DNA of 34,106 nt from Deltaproteobacteria bacterium. Its GTDB lineage: Bacteria; Desulfobacterota; Syntrophia; Syntrophales; Smithellaceae. The translations under genes were made by a program, and so were the position numbers. The notes under the pieces are model-generated. The model did not search any database. It was not told the origin of the DNA and worked only from the letters and a program-made list of their open reading frames with translations. The stretch spans positions 1 to 34,106 of the forward strand of contig JAGVUJ010000200.1 of the NCBI GenBank assembly GCA_019136325.1. Reading direction: 5' to 3'. Position 1 is the first letter of the stretch. Every line of letters starts with the position of its first letter. Below are positions 27,296 through 34,106 of the stretch, in pieces.

Positions 27296-27853
27296 ATGAA
27301 GGAAACTGTTTTTCAGAAATTTAAGGACGACATGGAAAAAACGCTCAGTGGCTTGAATAAAACGTTCAGCCGGGTCAGGACCGGCAGGGCTTCGATTTCT
27401 CTGCTGGATGGAATAAAAGTAGATTATTACGGCGCGCCGACTCCCATTGCGCAGGTGGCCAATGTTTCCGTTCCGGAAAGCCGTATGATATTGATTGTTC
27501 CCTGGGATGTTTCCGTCATCGGCGCGATTGAAAAGGCCATTCAGAAATCGGATTTGGGGTTGACTCCGGCCAATGACGGCAAGGTTGTCCGTCTTTCCAT
27601 TCCGCAGTTGACGGAAGAGAGACGAAGGGAAATAGCAAAAAACGTGAAAAAGATGGCCGAAGAGGGAAAAATTAAGTTGCGTAACGCGCGGAGGGACGCC
27701 AACGAAGAGTTAAAGAAATTGAAGAAGGATAATAAAATATCGGAAGATGAACTTTTTACCGCACAGGAAGACGTTCAGAAATTGACCGATCAATATATTG
27801 AGAAAACCGATAAAATTCTTGAGGCAAAAGAAAAAGAAATAATGGAAATTTAA
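27296..27853 (+). CDS. frr: Ribosome recycling factor
   Basis: RRF, together with EF-G, splits the post-termination ribosome. The ATG at 27296 gives 185 residues, the normal length, and follows a TAGGAGA site. The open frame also runs 13 codons further upstream into pyrH, but that start is not supported. Conserved text includes [22 protein letters not shown] (split by a hinge) and [20 protein letters not shown]. An intrinsic terminator follows 24 bp after the stop. Confidence 0.97.
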   Translation: MKETVFQKFKDDMEKTLSGLNKTFSRVRTGRASISLLDGIKVDYYGAPTPIAQVANVSVPESRMILIVPWDVSVIGAIEKAIQKSDLGLTPANDGKVVRLSIPQLTEERRREIAKNVKKMAEEGKIKLRNARRDANEELKKLKKDNKISEDELFTAQEDVQKLTDQYIEKTDKILEAKEKEIMEI

Positions 27854-27877
27854 CCGGCATTCCATATGAAAATGATA

Positions 27878-27909
27878 ATGGGGAGTCTTGAACTCCCCAT
27901 TTGTTTTTT
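27878..27909 (+). terminator. Intrinsic terminator after frr
   Basis: ATGGGGAGT (27878-27886) pairs with ACTCCCCAT (27892-27900) around a CTTGA loop, followed by TTGTTTTTT. It closes the rpsB-tsf-pyrH-frr operon. Downstream, an extended -10-like TGATATATA (27932-27940) could start the uppS-cdsA-dxr-rseP-tsaB unit. Confidence 0.9.
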
Positions 27910-28033
27910 GTGCTGGTTTGATGAACGTATTTGATATATAAATTACCCGGTCCCGTAATATTAAAACAGGATTTGCCTGTTGAAAAAAATCTCACGGTCG
28001 ATTAGGATGCAAAATAAATCGGGAGCATAATTT

Positions 28034-28718
28034 TTGGTTAAGGTTGATGTAAATAATCTGCCCCGGCATATCGCGATCATTATGGACGGCAACGGTCGTT
28101 GGGCGCAGCAGCACGCGATAGGCAGAATCAGAGGGCATAAAAAGGGAGCGCAGGCGGTCAGAACCGTCGTGCGTACGTGCCGCGAAATCGGCGTCAAATA
28201 TCTCACCCTTTTCGCTTTTTCCTTTAACCAGGGAAATAGACGAATTGCAGCAGCAGGGAATCCGATTGACCACCATCGGAGAAACGGATCGTTTAAACGC
28301 GTCCGTTAAAAAAAAGCTGTTTGAAGCAATGGAAATCACCTCGAAAAACGATCAAATGGTCTTGAATCTGGCGCTGAGTTACGGATCCAAGGATGAAATA
28401 ATCGGTGCCGTAAAAAAAATCGTGACGGATTGCAAAGCCGGTAACCTGAATGTGGATCAACTGGATAAGGAAATGTTCGGCCGCTATTTATATACGGCGG
28501 ACATGCCCGATCCCGACCTGCTGATCCGCACCAGCGGTGAATACCGAATCAGCAACTTCCTGCTCTGGCAGCTGGCGTATACGGAGCTCTATTTTACTGA
28601 TGTTTTATGGCCGGACTTCACCCGTGACGATCTTTTAAAAGCAATTGCCGGTTATCAGAAGAGGGAAAGACGTTTCGGTTTGACCAGCGAACAATTGAAG
28701 GAAAAGACTTCTTTGTAA
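28034..28718 (+). pseudogene. uppS: Undecaprenyl diphosphate synthase gene, broken by internal deletion and frameshift
   Basis: UppS makes the C55 lipid carrier for peptidoglycan and LPS. The first part (from TTG 28034, GGGAG 8 nt upstream) has [19 protein letters not shown] and runs well to [10 protein letters not shown], then goes out of frame and stops at 28309. The second part resumes in another frame at about 28230 with [20 protein letters not shown] and is intact to the end, including RTSGEYRISNFLLWQ and ELYFTDVLWPDF. Between FAFS and REID only about 7 nt remain where about 69 are expected from E. coli, so about 62 bp are missing. The loss removes the conserved E-N-W-x-R-P region and shifts the frame. 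Neither piece should work alone. Either a real lesion (another copy would be needed) or an assembly error. Confidence 0.88.
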
Positions 28719-28743
28719 TCTGTTTTAATAAAGGTGGAAAGCC

Positions 28744-29562
28744 ATGGCTAAAACAACAGGTTCTTTAATGAAAAGATGGATCACTGGCATTGTTGTCGTC
28801 CCTTTGTTGCTGCTGGTGATTTTTTTAGGCTCGGAAGTCATGTTTGCATCCATCGTTATTCTGTTTATCCTGGGAGGGATGTGGGAATATAACAATATTG
28901 TCTTTGGAAAAGGTTTCGCAATCGAAAAGATCGAGGGTCTTGTTTTTGCCGTCCTTCTTCCCCTATGTGTTTTATTCGGGAACAATCAGCATCTGATTGC
29001 TTTGCTTGCACTTGCCGTGGTGCTCGTGTTTATTCTGTTTCTGGGATCCATCAGGGAATCGGCCTTTGACTTCCTGTCTGTCGCCAAGGTGGTGTTCGGA
29101 ATCATGTATATTCCTTTTCTGATGTCTTATTTTATCGCCATCCGCATGCTGGACCAAGGCGTCTGGTGGATCGTGTTTGTTCTGATTCTTGCCTTCGCCG
29201 GTGACACCTTTGCTTTATACGCAGGGAAGTATTTCGGAAAACACAAGCTGGTTCCTTTGATTAGCCCGGGTAAAACCGTGGAGGGACTGATCGGCCTGGT
29301 GCTGGGCAGTATCGTTGCCTGTCTGATTTTCAGCTATTATATGATGCCGGAAATACCCGCCGTGCATGTGGCGGTTATGGCTTTTGTCGGCGGCATTATC
29401 GGACAATTGGGGGATATCTGCGAATCCGCCATTAAAAGAAGCTACGGTCTGAAGGATGCCGGCGCGATTCTCCCCGGTCATGGTGGCATTCTTGATCGTC
29501 TGGACTGTCTCATATTCATTGCTCCATTTGTTTATTATTACCGGATATTTGTGATTGGCTAA
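28744..29562 (+). CDS. cdsA: Phosphatidate cytidylyltransferase (CDP-diglyceride synthase)
   Basis: This 272-residue membrane enzyme makes CDP-diacylglycerol from phosphatidate and CTP, the branch point of phospholipid synthesis. Several membrane helices are visible. The C-terminal CDS signature is complete in two blocks: SAIKRSYGLKDAGA followed by ILPGHGGILDRLD. AAAGGTGG lies before the ATG, 25 bp after the broken uppS gene. dxr starts directly after its stop codon. Confidence 0.96.
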   Translation: MAKTTGSLMKRWITGIVVVPLLLLVIFLGSEVMFASIVILFILGGMWEYNNIVFGKGFAIEKIEGLVFAVLLPLCVLFGNNQHLIALLALAVVLVFILFLGSIRESAFDFLSVAKVVFGIMYIPFLMSYFIAIRMLDQGVWWIVFVLILAFAGDTFALYAGKYFGKHKLVPLISPGKTVEGLIGLVLGSIVACLIFSYYMMPEIPAVHVAVMAFVGGIIGQLGDICESAIKRSYGLKDAGAILPGHGGILDRLDCLIFIAPFVYYYRIFVIG

Positions 29563-30726
29563 ATGAAAAAAGTAACCATACTGGGATCAACCGGATCAAT
29601 CGGATTAAGCGCGCTGGATATCATTGAAAAGAATCCGGACCGTTTCCGCATTGTTTCGCTGGTTGCCGGAGAGAATATTAAGAAACTCAAAGAGCAGATA
29701 GAAAAATTCAAACCGAAAGTTGTTGCCGTCAAAACGAAACAGGCGGCGATCGCGCTGCGTGAATTAGTCACAGCGAAAACCCGGATAAAAATAATTTATG
29801 ATGACGAAGGAGTACAGGAAGCCGCATCCCATCCGTCCGCCGATATCGTGATTTCAGCAATATCCGGATCTGCCGGCTTATTGCCGACGCTGGCCGCGAT
29901 TGATGCCGGGAAGGACGTTGCCCTGGCCAACAAGGAAACCATGGTGATGGCCGGAGAAATTGTAACCGGCAGAGCAAAGAAAAATAAAGCAAAGATCATT
30001 CCCGTGGACAGCGAGCACAGCGCGATATTTCAGTGTCTGGAGGGCAATGACAAAGAGAATTTAAAACGCATCATCCTGACGGCGTCCGGAGGCCCTTTCT
30101 TTCATCTGACCGGCACGCAGTTGAAAAGGGTCAATGTCCGCCAGGCCTTGCATCATCCTCGCTGGAAAATGGGCCGGAAAATTACCATTGATTCCGCTAC
30201 CATGATGAATAAAGGACTGGAGGTTATCGAGGCGAAATGGCTGTTTAACGTGGATATCGCCGACATCGATGTTGTGATTCATCCGCAGAGCATCGTCCAT
30301 TCCATGGTTGAATTTATCGACGGAGCTGTCATCGCGCAGATGGGTGTGCCGGACATGAGAATTCCCATCGCTTACGCTTTAACGTATCCCAAAAGGATCA
30401 TGAATGATCTGGATCCGCTGGATCTTGTCCGGGTCGGACGTCTGGATTTTTATGAACCCGACATGAAAAAATTTCCCTGTCTGAAGCTGGCGCGCGAGGC
30501 CGGCGAGGCTGGGGGAACTGCTCCAGCGGTTCTTAACGCCGCCGATGAAGTTGCGGTATCGGCATTTCTGCAGGAGAAAATTGCGTTTACGGATTTGCCG
30601 GATATTGTAAACAGGGTTCTGGATAACCATGCCGTAAAGGCTGATCCGTCCATTAATGATATTTTACAGGCCGATGTTATGGCCAGACAGGAAACTGAAA
30701 AAATAATAGAAAGGATGTCAAGGTGA
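29563..30726 (+). CDS. dxr: 1-deoxy-D-xylulose 5-phosphate reductoisomerase
   Basis: This 387-residue NADPH enzyme makes 2-C-methyl-D-erythritol 4-phosphate, the committed step of the MEP isoprenoid pathway that feeds UppS. The NADPH motif is GSTGSIG (8-14). Metal ligands are D149 and E151 in IPVDSEHSAIFQ, and the second block reads TIDSATMMNKGLEVIEAKW. HPRWKMG is the substrate loop. The ATG directly abuts the cdsA stop, and its end overlaps the rseP GTG start by 4 bp. Confidence 0.97.
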   Translation: MKKVTILGSTGSIGLSALDIIEKNPDRFRIVSLVAGENIKKLKEQIEKFKPKVVAVKTKQAAIALRELVTAKTRIKIIYDDEGVQEAASHPSADIVISAISGSAGLLPTLAAIDAGKDVALANKETMVMAGEIVTGRAKKNKAKIIPVDSEHSAIFQCLEGNDKENLKRIILTASGGPFFHLTGTQLKRVNVRQALHHPRWKMGRKITIDSATMMNKGLEVIEAKWLFNVDIADIDVVIHPQSIVHSMVEFIDGAVIAQMGVPDMRIPIAYALTYPKRIMNDLDPLDLVRVGRLDFYEPDMKKFPCLKLAREAGEAGGTAPAVLNAADEVAVSAFLQEKIAFTDLPDIVNRVLDNHAVKADPSINDILQADVMARQETEKIIERMSR

Positions 30727-31814
30727 TCACGTTAATTTCATTTATTGTCCTGCTGGGCATTTTGATTTTTGTCCATGAACTGGGACATTTTCTGGCCGCC
30801 CGTGCATCGGGAGTCGGCGTCCAGAAATTCTCTCTGGGTTTTGGACCGAAAATTTTCGGCAGAAAAATCGGTGAAACGGAGTATGTTCTTTCCTGGATTC
30901 CTCTGGGAGGATATGTCAAACTGACGGGTGAGTCCGGCAACGAAGAATTATCGCCGGACGAAGAAAAGCGATCCTTTTCCAAACAGAATGTCTGGAAACG
31001 AATCATGATCGTTGCGGCCGGTCCGGCTTTTAATTTTTTACTGGCCGTCGTTATCTTCATCTTCGTTTTAATGTACGGTTTGCCGACGTTGACCGCTCAA
31101 ATCGGCGAGGTTCAGAAAGAGTCCGCTGCTTATCAGGCGGGCATGCTCCATGGCGATAAAATCCTTTCTCTGGACGGGAAAAAAATCATCTATTGGGAGG
31201 AAATCAGGGAAATTGTCGCTGTCGCCGGAGCAAGACAGATTGAAGCGGTCGTGGAAAGGGCGGGCGAACAAAAACGTTTGTTGATTACGCCCAGACTGTC
31301 TAAAACGAAAAATCTTTTCGGGGAAGACGTGTCCGCCTACTTGATTGGCGTTTCCCCGTCCGGAAACACAATCCTCGAGCGGAAAAATCCCTGGGACGCC
31401 GTTACCTCGTCTGTTGAGAAAACATGGGAGATAAGCAAACTGACGGTGATTTCAGTGATTAAAATATTTGAAGGCGTTATTTCTCCGAAAACGCTTGGCG
31501 GCCCGATATTCATTGCCCAGGTGGCTGGTGATCAGGTTAAGGAGGGAATCATCCCTTTTATCCTTTTTATGGCCATTCTTTCGATTAACCTGGGCGTGAT
31601 TAATCTTTTTCCCATACCGGTGTTAGACGGTGGTCATATTTTATTTTATCTCATTGAAGTTGTGATCAGACGGGAGGTAAGCGCGAAGGTGAAAGAAATG
31701 GCCCAACAGGTCGGTTTTGTCGTCTTGCTGATGCTGATGCTTTTCGTGATCTTTATCGATATCGAAAGATTAAACATCAAGTTCGTCAATGATATTGTAA
31801 AATTTTTTAAATAA
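30723..31814 (+). CDS. rseP: RseP-family site-2 intramembrane zinc metalloprotease
   Basis: This 363-residue inner-membrane protease cuts membrane-bound anti-sigma factors or leftover signal peptides. The zinc site is H18-E-L-G-H22 in FVHELGHFLAA, with the third ligand D302 in PIPVLDGGH near the C-terminal helices. One PDZ domain is visible (about 120-190); E. coli RseP has two. It starts with GTG at 30723, overlapping the dxr stop. tsaB follows after 1 bp. Confidence 0.95.
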   Translation: MITLISFIVLLGILIFVHELGHFLAARASGVGVQKFSLGFGPKIFGRKIGETEYVLSWIPLGGYVKLTGESGNEELSPDEEKRSFSKQNVWKRIMIVAAGPAFNFLLAVVIFIFVLMYGLPTLTAQIGEVQKESAAYQAGMLHGDKILSLDGKKIIYWEEIREIVAVAGARQIEAVVERAGEQKRLLITPRLSKTKNLFGEDVSAYLIGVSPSGNTILERKNPWDAVTSSVEKTWEISKLTVISVIKIFEGVISPKTLGGPIFIAQVAGDQVKEGIIPFILFMAILSINLGVINLFPIPVLDGGHILFYLIEVVIRREVSAKVKEMAQQVGFVVLLMLMLFVIFIDIERLNIKFVNDIVKFFK

Positions 31815-31815
31815 T

Positions 31816-32499
31816 ATGCTGATTCTGGCGTTTGACACATCATCCAAAACGGCCTCCGTGGCTGTTCTACGGGATGAAGACATTCTCTATGAAGTGATGA
31901 TTCATACCGGTCTGAATCACTCGGAAACGCTTTTGCCCGCCGTTGAACAGGCCTGTCTTCAGACGAAGCTTAGAATGTCCGATTTTGATTTGTTTTCCTG
32001 CACCATCGGTCCCGGATCTTTTACCGGATTGCGCATCGGCGCTAGCACGCTCAAAGGGTTCATGCTGGCGACGGGCAAACCGGCGGCCGGCGTTTCATCG
32101 CTGGCGGCTCTTGCTCTAAACGCAGAAAAAAGTGCCAAAAAAATTTATGCGATTATGGATGCCGGGCGCGGTCAGGTTTACATGGCGTGTTTTCGATACG
32201 GGGACAACGGTCTTCTGGAGCAACTGGGTGGGGAGCGGGTCTTGAATCCGGCGGACATTGAATACGATTCTGATGCGATTTTTGTCGGCGACGGCGCCGT
32301 CAAATACGCCGGTGTTTTCACCCAGGATCTCGGAAAGAATGCCATTCCCGAATTACACCAGTATTGTCGGGCTGCGTCGGTCGGTCGGCTGGGTAAAGAA
32401 AAATACGATCGCAACGAGTTGCTTGATGCTGAAACATTTGTTCCTTTCTATTTACGTTCGGCGGACGCCGACAAAAAGAAATCTCTCTTCGAAAACTGA
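31816..32499 (+). CDS. tsaB: tRNA threonylcarbamoyladenosine biosynthesis protein TsaB
   Basis: This 227-residue protein of the actin-like ATPase fold partners TsaD in making the t6A modification of ANN-decoding tRNAs. MLILAFDTSSKTASVAVL opens the protein; LNHSETLLPAVEQA and CTIGPGSFTGLRIGAST are the family hallmarks. It is the last gene of the uppS-cdsA-dxr-rseP-tsaB unit. It converges with the TPR gene; a palindrome CCTGATCAGG (32508-32517) lies in the short gap and overlaps the TPR stop, but there is no T run. Confidence 0.95.
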   Translation: MLILAFDTSSKTASVAVLRDEDILYEVMIHTGLNHSETLLPAVEQACLQTKLRMSDFDLFSCTIGPGSFTGLRIGASTLKGFMLATGKPAAGVSSLAALALNAEKSAKKIYAIMDAGRGQVYMACFRYGDNGLLEQLGGERVLNPADIEYDSDAIFVGDGAVKYAGVFTQDLGKNAIPELHQYCRAASVGRLGKEKYDRNELLDAETFVPFYLRSADADKKKSLFEN

Positions 32500-32512
32500 T
32501 GGCCCGTCCTGA

Positions 32513-33334
32513 TCAGGCCGCCTTTATTTTGCTTAAAAGATCCCAGACTTTTCTATTGTTGGGATTTTGAGAAAGCACCAGTTGAAGGCGTTCGATGATG
32601 TCATCGAGTTTTACAATATTGGGATTGGATAAAAATAACGAAAAGTAAGCATTGGCCAGATTGTAGTTCGTGTCTTCGTGCAGAGGATTTACTTTCAGGG
32701 CCTTCCGGTAGGTGGATATGGCCTGAATCAGGTTATTGGTGATTTCATAAACCGAACCCAGATCATTCCATGCATCCGTGTTTTCAGGTTCGATGTTCAA
32801 AACTTTCTGAAAACTCTTCAGCGCTTTGGCGTAATCTCCGTCCTGAAAATGAATCCGGCCCAGGTTATGAATAGCTTTTGTATGCCGGGGATTAATTTCG
32901 ATAATATTTTCATATTCTTCTGCGGCTTCATCATACATGTCATGTCGATCGTATAATGTTGCCAGGCAAAAACGCGGTTCAACGGCATGGGGAGCTATCT
33001 CAATGGCTCTGGAGTATTGATCCACCGCATTATGATAATCTCCCTGTACCTCCAGGATATGACCGATCTTTAAAATGGCTTCAATAAAATCGCCTTTGAC
33101 ATCCAGCGCTTTTTCATAACTTTTTTTGGCGGAGTCCAGCATATCCATTTTTTCATAGACATATCCGAGATTGATATAATTTCTGGGATTGCGGGATTCC
33201 AGTTCGATGGTTTTCTGAAAACATTTTAAGGCTTGATCGTATTCTTTATTTTCGAGGTAAATAAAACCCCAGTTTTCGTAATCCGAAGGGGAATAGTTAT
33301 CTTTATTAATATTTTTAGAATTTGCAATGCTCAT
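32513..33334 (-). CDS. Tetratricopeptide repeat protein
   Basis: This 273-residue protein is made almost wholly of about six to seven TPR repeats of 34 residues. Examples are NWGFIYLENKEYDQALKCF (from about 22), NLGYVYEKMDMLDSAKKSY (about 56) and NLGRIHFQDGDYAKALKSF (about 158). No signal peptide or catalytic domain was seen, so a cytoplasmic scaffold or adaptor role is likely. The proline-rich protein gene lies 87 bp upstream on the same strand and may be co-transcribed. The ribosome site is weak. Confidence 0.88.
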   Translation of the reverse strand: MSIANSKNINKDNYSPSDYENWGFIYLENKEYDQALKCFQKTIELESRNPRNYINLGYVYEKMDMLDSAKKSYEKALDVKGDFIEAILKIGHILEVQGDYHNAVDQYSRAIEIAPHAVEPRFCLATLYDRHDMYDEAAEEYENIIEINPRHTKAIHNLGRIHFQDGDYAKALKSFQKVLNIEPENTDAWNDLGSVYEITNNLIQAISTYRKALKVNPLHEDTNYNLANAYFSLFLSNPNIVKLDDIIERLQLVLSQNPNNRKVWDLLSKIKAA

Positions 33335-33421
33335 TTCGTGATTGTCAGGACAAGCTCAACGGGAATTTTAAGGTATTTGCCTTCACAAATCATTTTTCTC
33401 TGATAAAGTTCAACTGTGGCA

Positions 33422-34106
33422 TTATATTGAAGGACTGTTGAATTTCTTCAAAATAACATTTTTAACTTCAAACCACAAAGAAACCGGGTCGGCAAAAGAA
33501 GAATGCGTCAAGCTTGGATTGCCTTTTAGGATTTGAGCCGACCAGTATCCGGCCAATTTATTTTTATTTTCATTATTGGACGATTGCGCTTGTCTTATGA
33601 CATTAGCCGGAATGGCCAGTTTAATGGTCTGCTGACCGATTAATACATCTTCATAAACTTCATTATCCTCAAACGTCGGTTGTTCCTGAACGTCTTGTTT
33701 TGTTTCCGTGCGTCCGGAATCTTGTTGCAATTCAGCGCTTGCGGCAGCTTTCGCCGGAGAGAATCCCGGAGTTTGTACGACCGTCGGCGCAGGTTTGGCA
33801 AGAGGAACGGTTTGAGTTTTAACCGGAGCAGGCTCTTCCATCGGAGGCGCAACGGGTCTCGGCGGCGGTTCTTCCGGCACGGTCATCCGGGGTCCTGGCG
33901 ACACAGGTTCTTCCATGCGCGGCGGCGCAGGTCTGATGAATTGTTCTTCCGGTTCAGGCATGCGCGGTCTGACGGGCAGGGGTTCATCCATGGCCGGATG
34001 CATCGGACGCCGTGGAGCAGGTTGTTCCGGCGCAATACCTCTTGGCCTGACCGGCATGGGTTCTTCCGTAAACGGCGGAGGCGCCACAGGTCTCGGCGGC
34101 GGTTCT
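33422..34106 (-). CDS. Proline-rich repeat protein, C-terminal part (partial)
   Basis: The frame is open through the right edge of the window, so the start lies outside; a GTG at 34087 lies inside the repeat and is unlikely to be the true start. About 227 residues are visible. Residues coded by 34105-33803 are a Pro/Glu/Arg/Val-rich repeat (listed separately). A Pro/Ala/Gln linker follows, and then a C-terminal block beginning near DNEVYEDVLIGQQTIKLAI and ending FEVKNVILKKFNSPSI, which has normal composition and could be a folded domain. No known domain was recognised. The Pro-rich part may span the periplasm or act as a flexible linker; that is inference. Confidence 0.75.
   Translation of the reverse strand, partial: EPPPRPVAPPPFTEEPMPVRPRGIAPEQPAPRRPMHPAMDEPLPVRPRMPEPEEQFIRPAPPRMEEPVSPGPRMTVPEEPPPRPVAPPMEEPAPVKTQTVPLAKPAPTVVQTPGFSPAKAAASAELQQDSGRTETKQDVQEQPTFEDNEVYEDVLIGQQTIKLAIPANVIRQAQSSNNENKNKLAGYWSAQILKGNPSLTHSSFADPVSLWFEVKNVILKKFNSPSI
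33803..34105 (-). repeat. Degenerate tandem repeat coding proline-rich 24-26-residue units
   Basis: Four imperfect units follow one another on the minus strand at 34105-34028 (26 aa), 34027-33950 (26 aa), 33949-33875 (25 aa) and 33874-33803 (24 aa). Each starts with Glu plus Pro-rich text and holds a core like EEPMPVRPR, DEPLPVRPR, EEPVSPGPR or EEPAPVKTQ. The array continues past the window edge. Confidence 0.7.

Noticed and set aside
27965..27981. Hairpin AACAGG/CCTGTT as a terminator before uppS
   Set aside because: The 6-bp stem is followed by A residues, not T, so it is not an intrinsic terminator on the plus strand.
32501..32527. Bidirectional terminator between tsaB and the TPR gene
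   Set aside because: There is a palindrome CCTGATCAGG and short GGCC pairs, but no uninterrupted T run on either side.

Overview
This window looks like chromosomal DNA of a Gram-negative anaerobe, most likely a Desulfobacterota (former Deltaproteobacteria) member of the Syntrophus/Smithella type. The envelope genes (LptF/LptG, Lnt, RseP, a TolC-family protein, a family 9 glycosyltransferase) show an outer membrane with LPS and lipoproteins. The order secA-argJ-rpsB-tsf-pyrH-frr-uppS-cdsA-dxr-rseP and the protein sequences fit that group from memory. No database search was possible, so the taxonomy is an inference.

Layout. (1) 1-3.6 kb: an accessory secretion locus. It holds the N-terminal part of a type I secretion ABC transporter (minus strand, cut by the window edge), a small protein of the family usually misnamed 'tryptophan synthase beta-like', a TolC-family outer-membrane channel and a secreted two-domain protein. 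(2) 3.9-8.3 kb: radical SAM protein, CorC-like CBS protein, lnt and prfB. They are tightly packed; prfB starts inside lnt and carries the autoregulatory +1 frameshift site. (3) 8.4-13.2 kb: mltD with three LysM domains, then panC-panD-ahcY, preceded by a perfect terminator hairpin that ends only 9 nt before the panC start. (4) 13.2-15.4 kb (minus): lptF-lptG. (5) 15.7-16.9 kb: family 9 glycosyltransferase. (6) 16.9-20.0 kb (minus): L,D-transpeptidase lipoprotein, VanX-type D-Ala-D-Ala dipeptidase, dicarboxylate/amino-acid symporter and a small zinc-ribbon protein; this looks like a peptidoglycan-remodelling and salvage operon. (7) 20.1-32.5 kb: M23 peptidase, terminator, secA, argJ, rpsB-tsf-pyrH-frr, terminator, uppS (broken), cdsA-dxr-rseP-tsaB. 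(8) 32.5-34.1 kb (minus): a TPR protein and the C-terminal part of a protein with degenerate proline-rich repeats, running off the window.

Most of the window is housekeeping. Three things stand out. The uppS reading frame has lost about 62 bp covering the conserved E-N-W-x-R-P region and is frameshifted; this is either a real lesion in a normally essential gene or an assembly error. The panC leader looks like an attenuator or riboswitch arrangement. The prfB frameshift region can only be read correctly if the gene is joined across an in-frame UGA. I saw no CRISPR array, rRNA, tRNA, insertion sequence or phage gene, and no convincing case for a wholly new system. The best candidates for undescribed biology are the left-edge secretion locus, the panC leader and the Ldt/VanX/symporter/zinc-ribbon operon.
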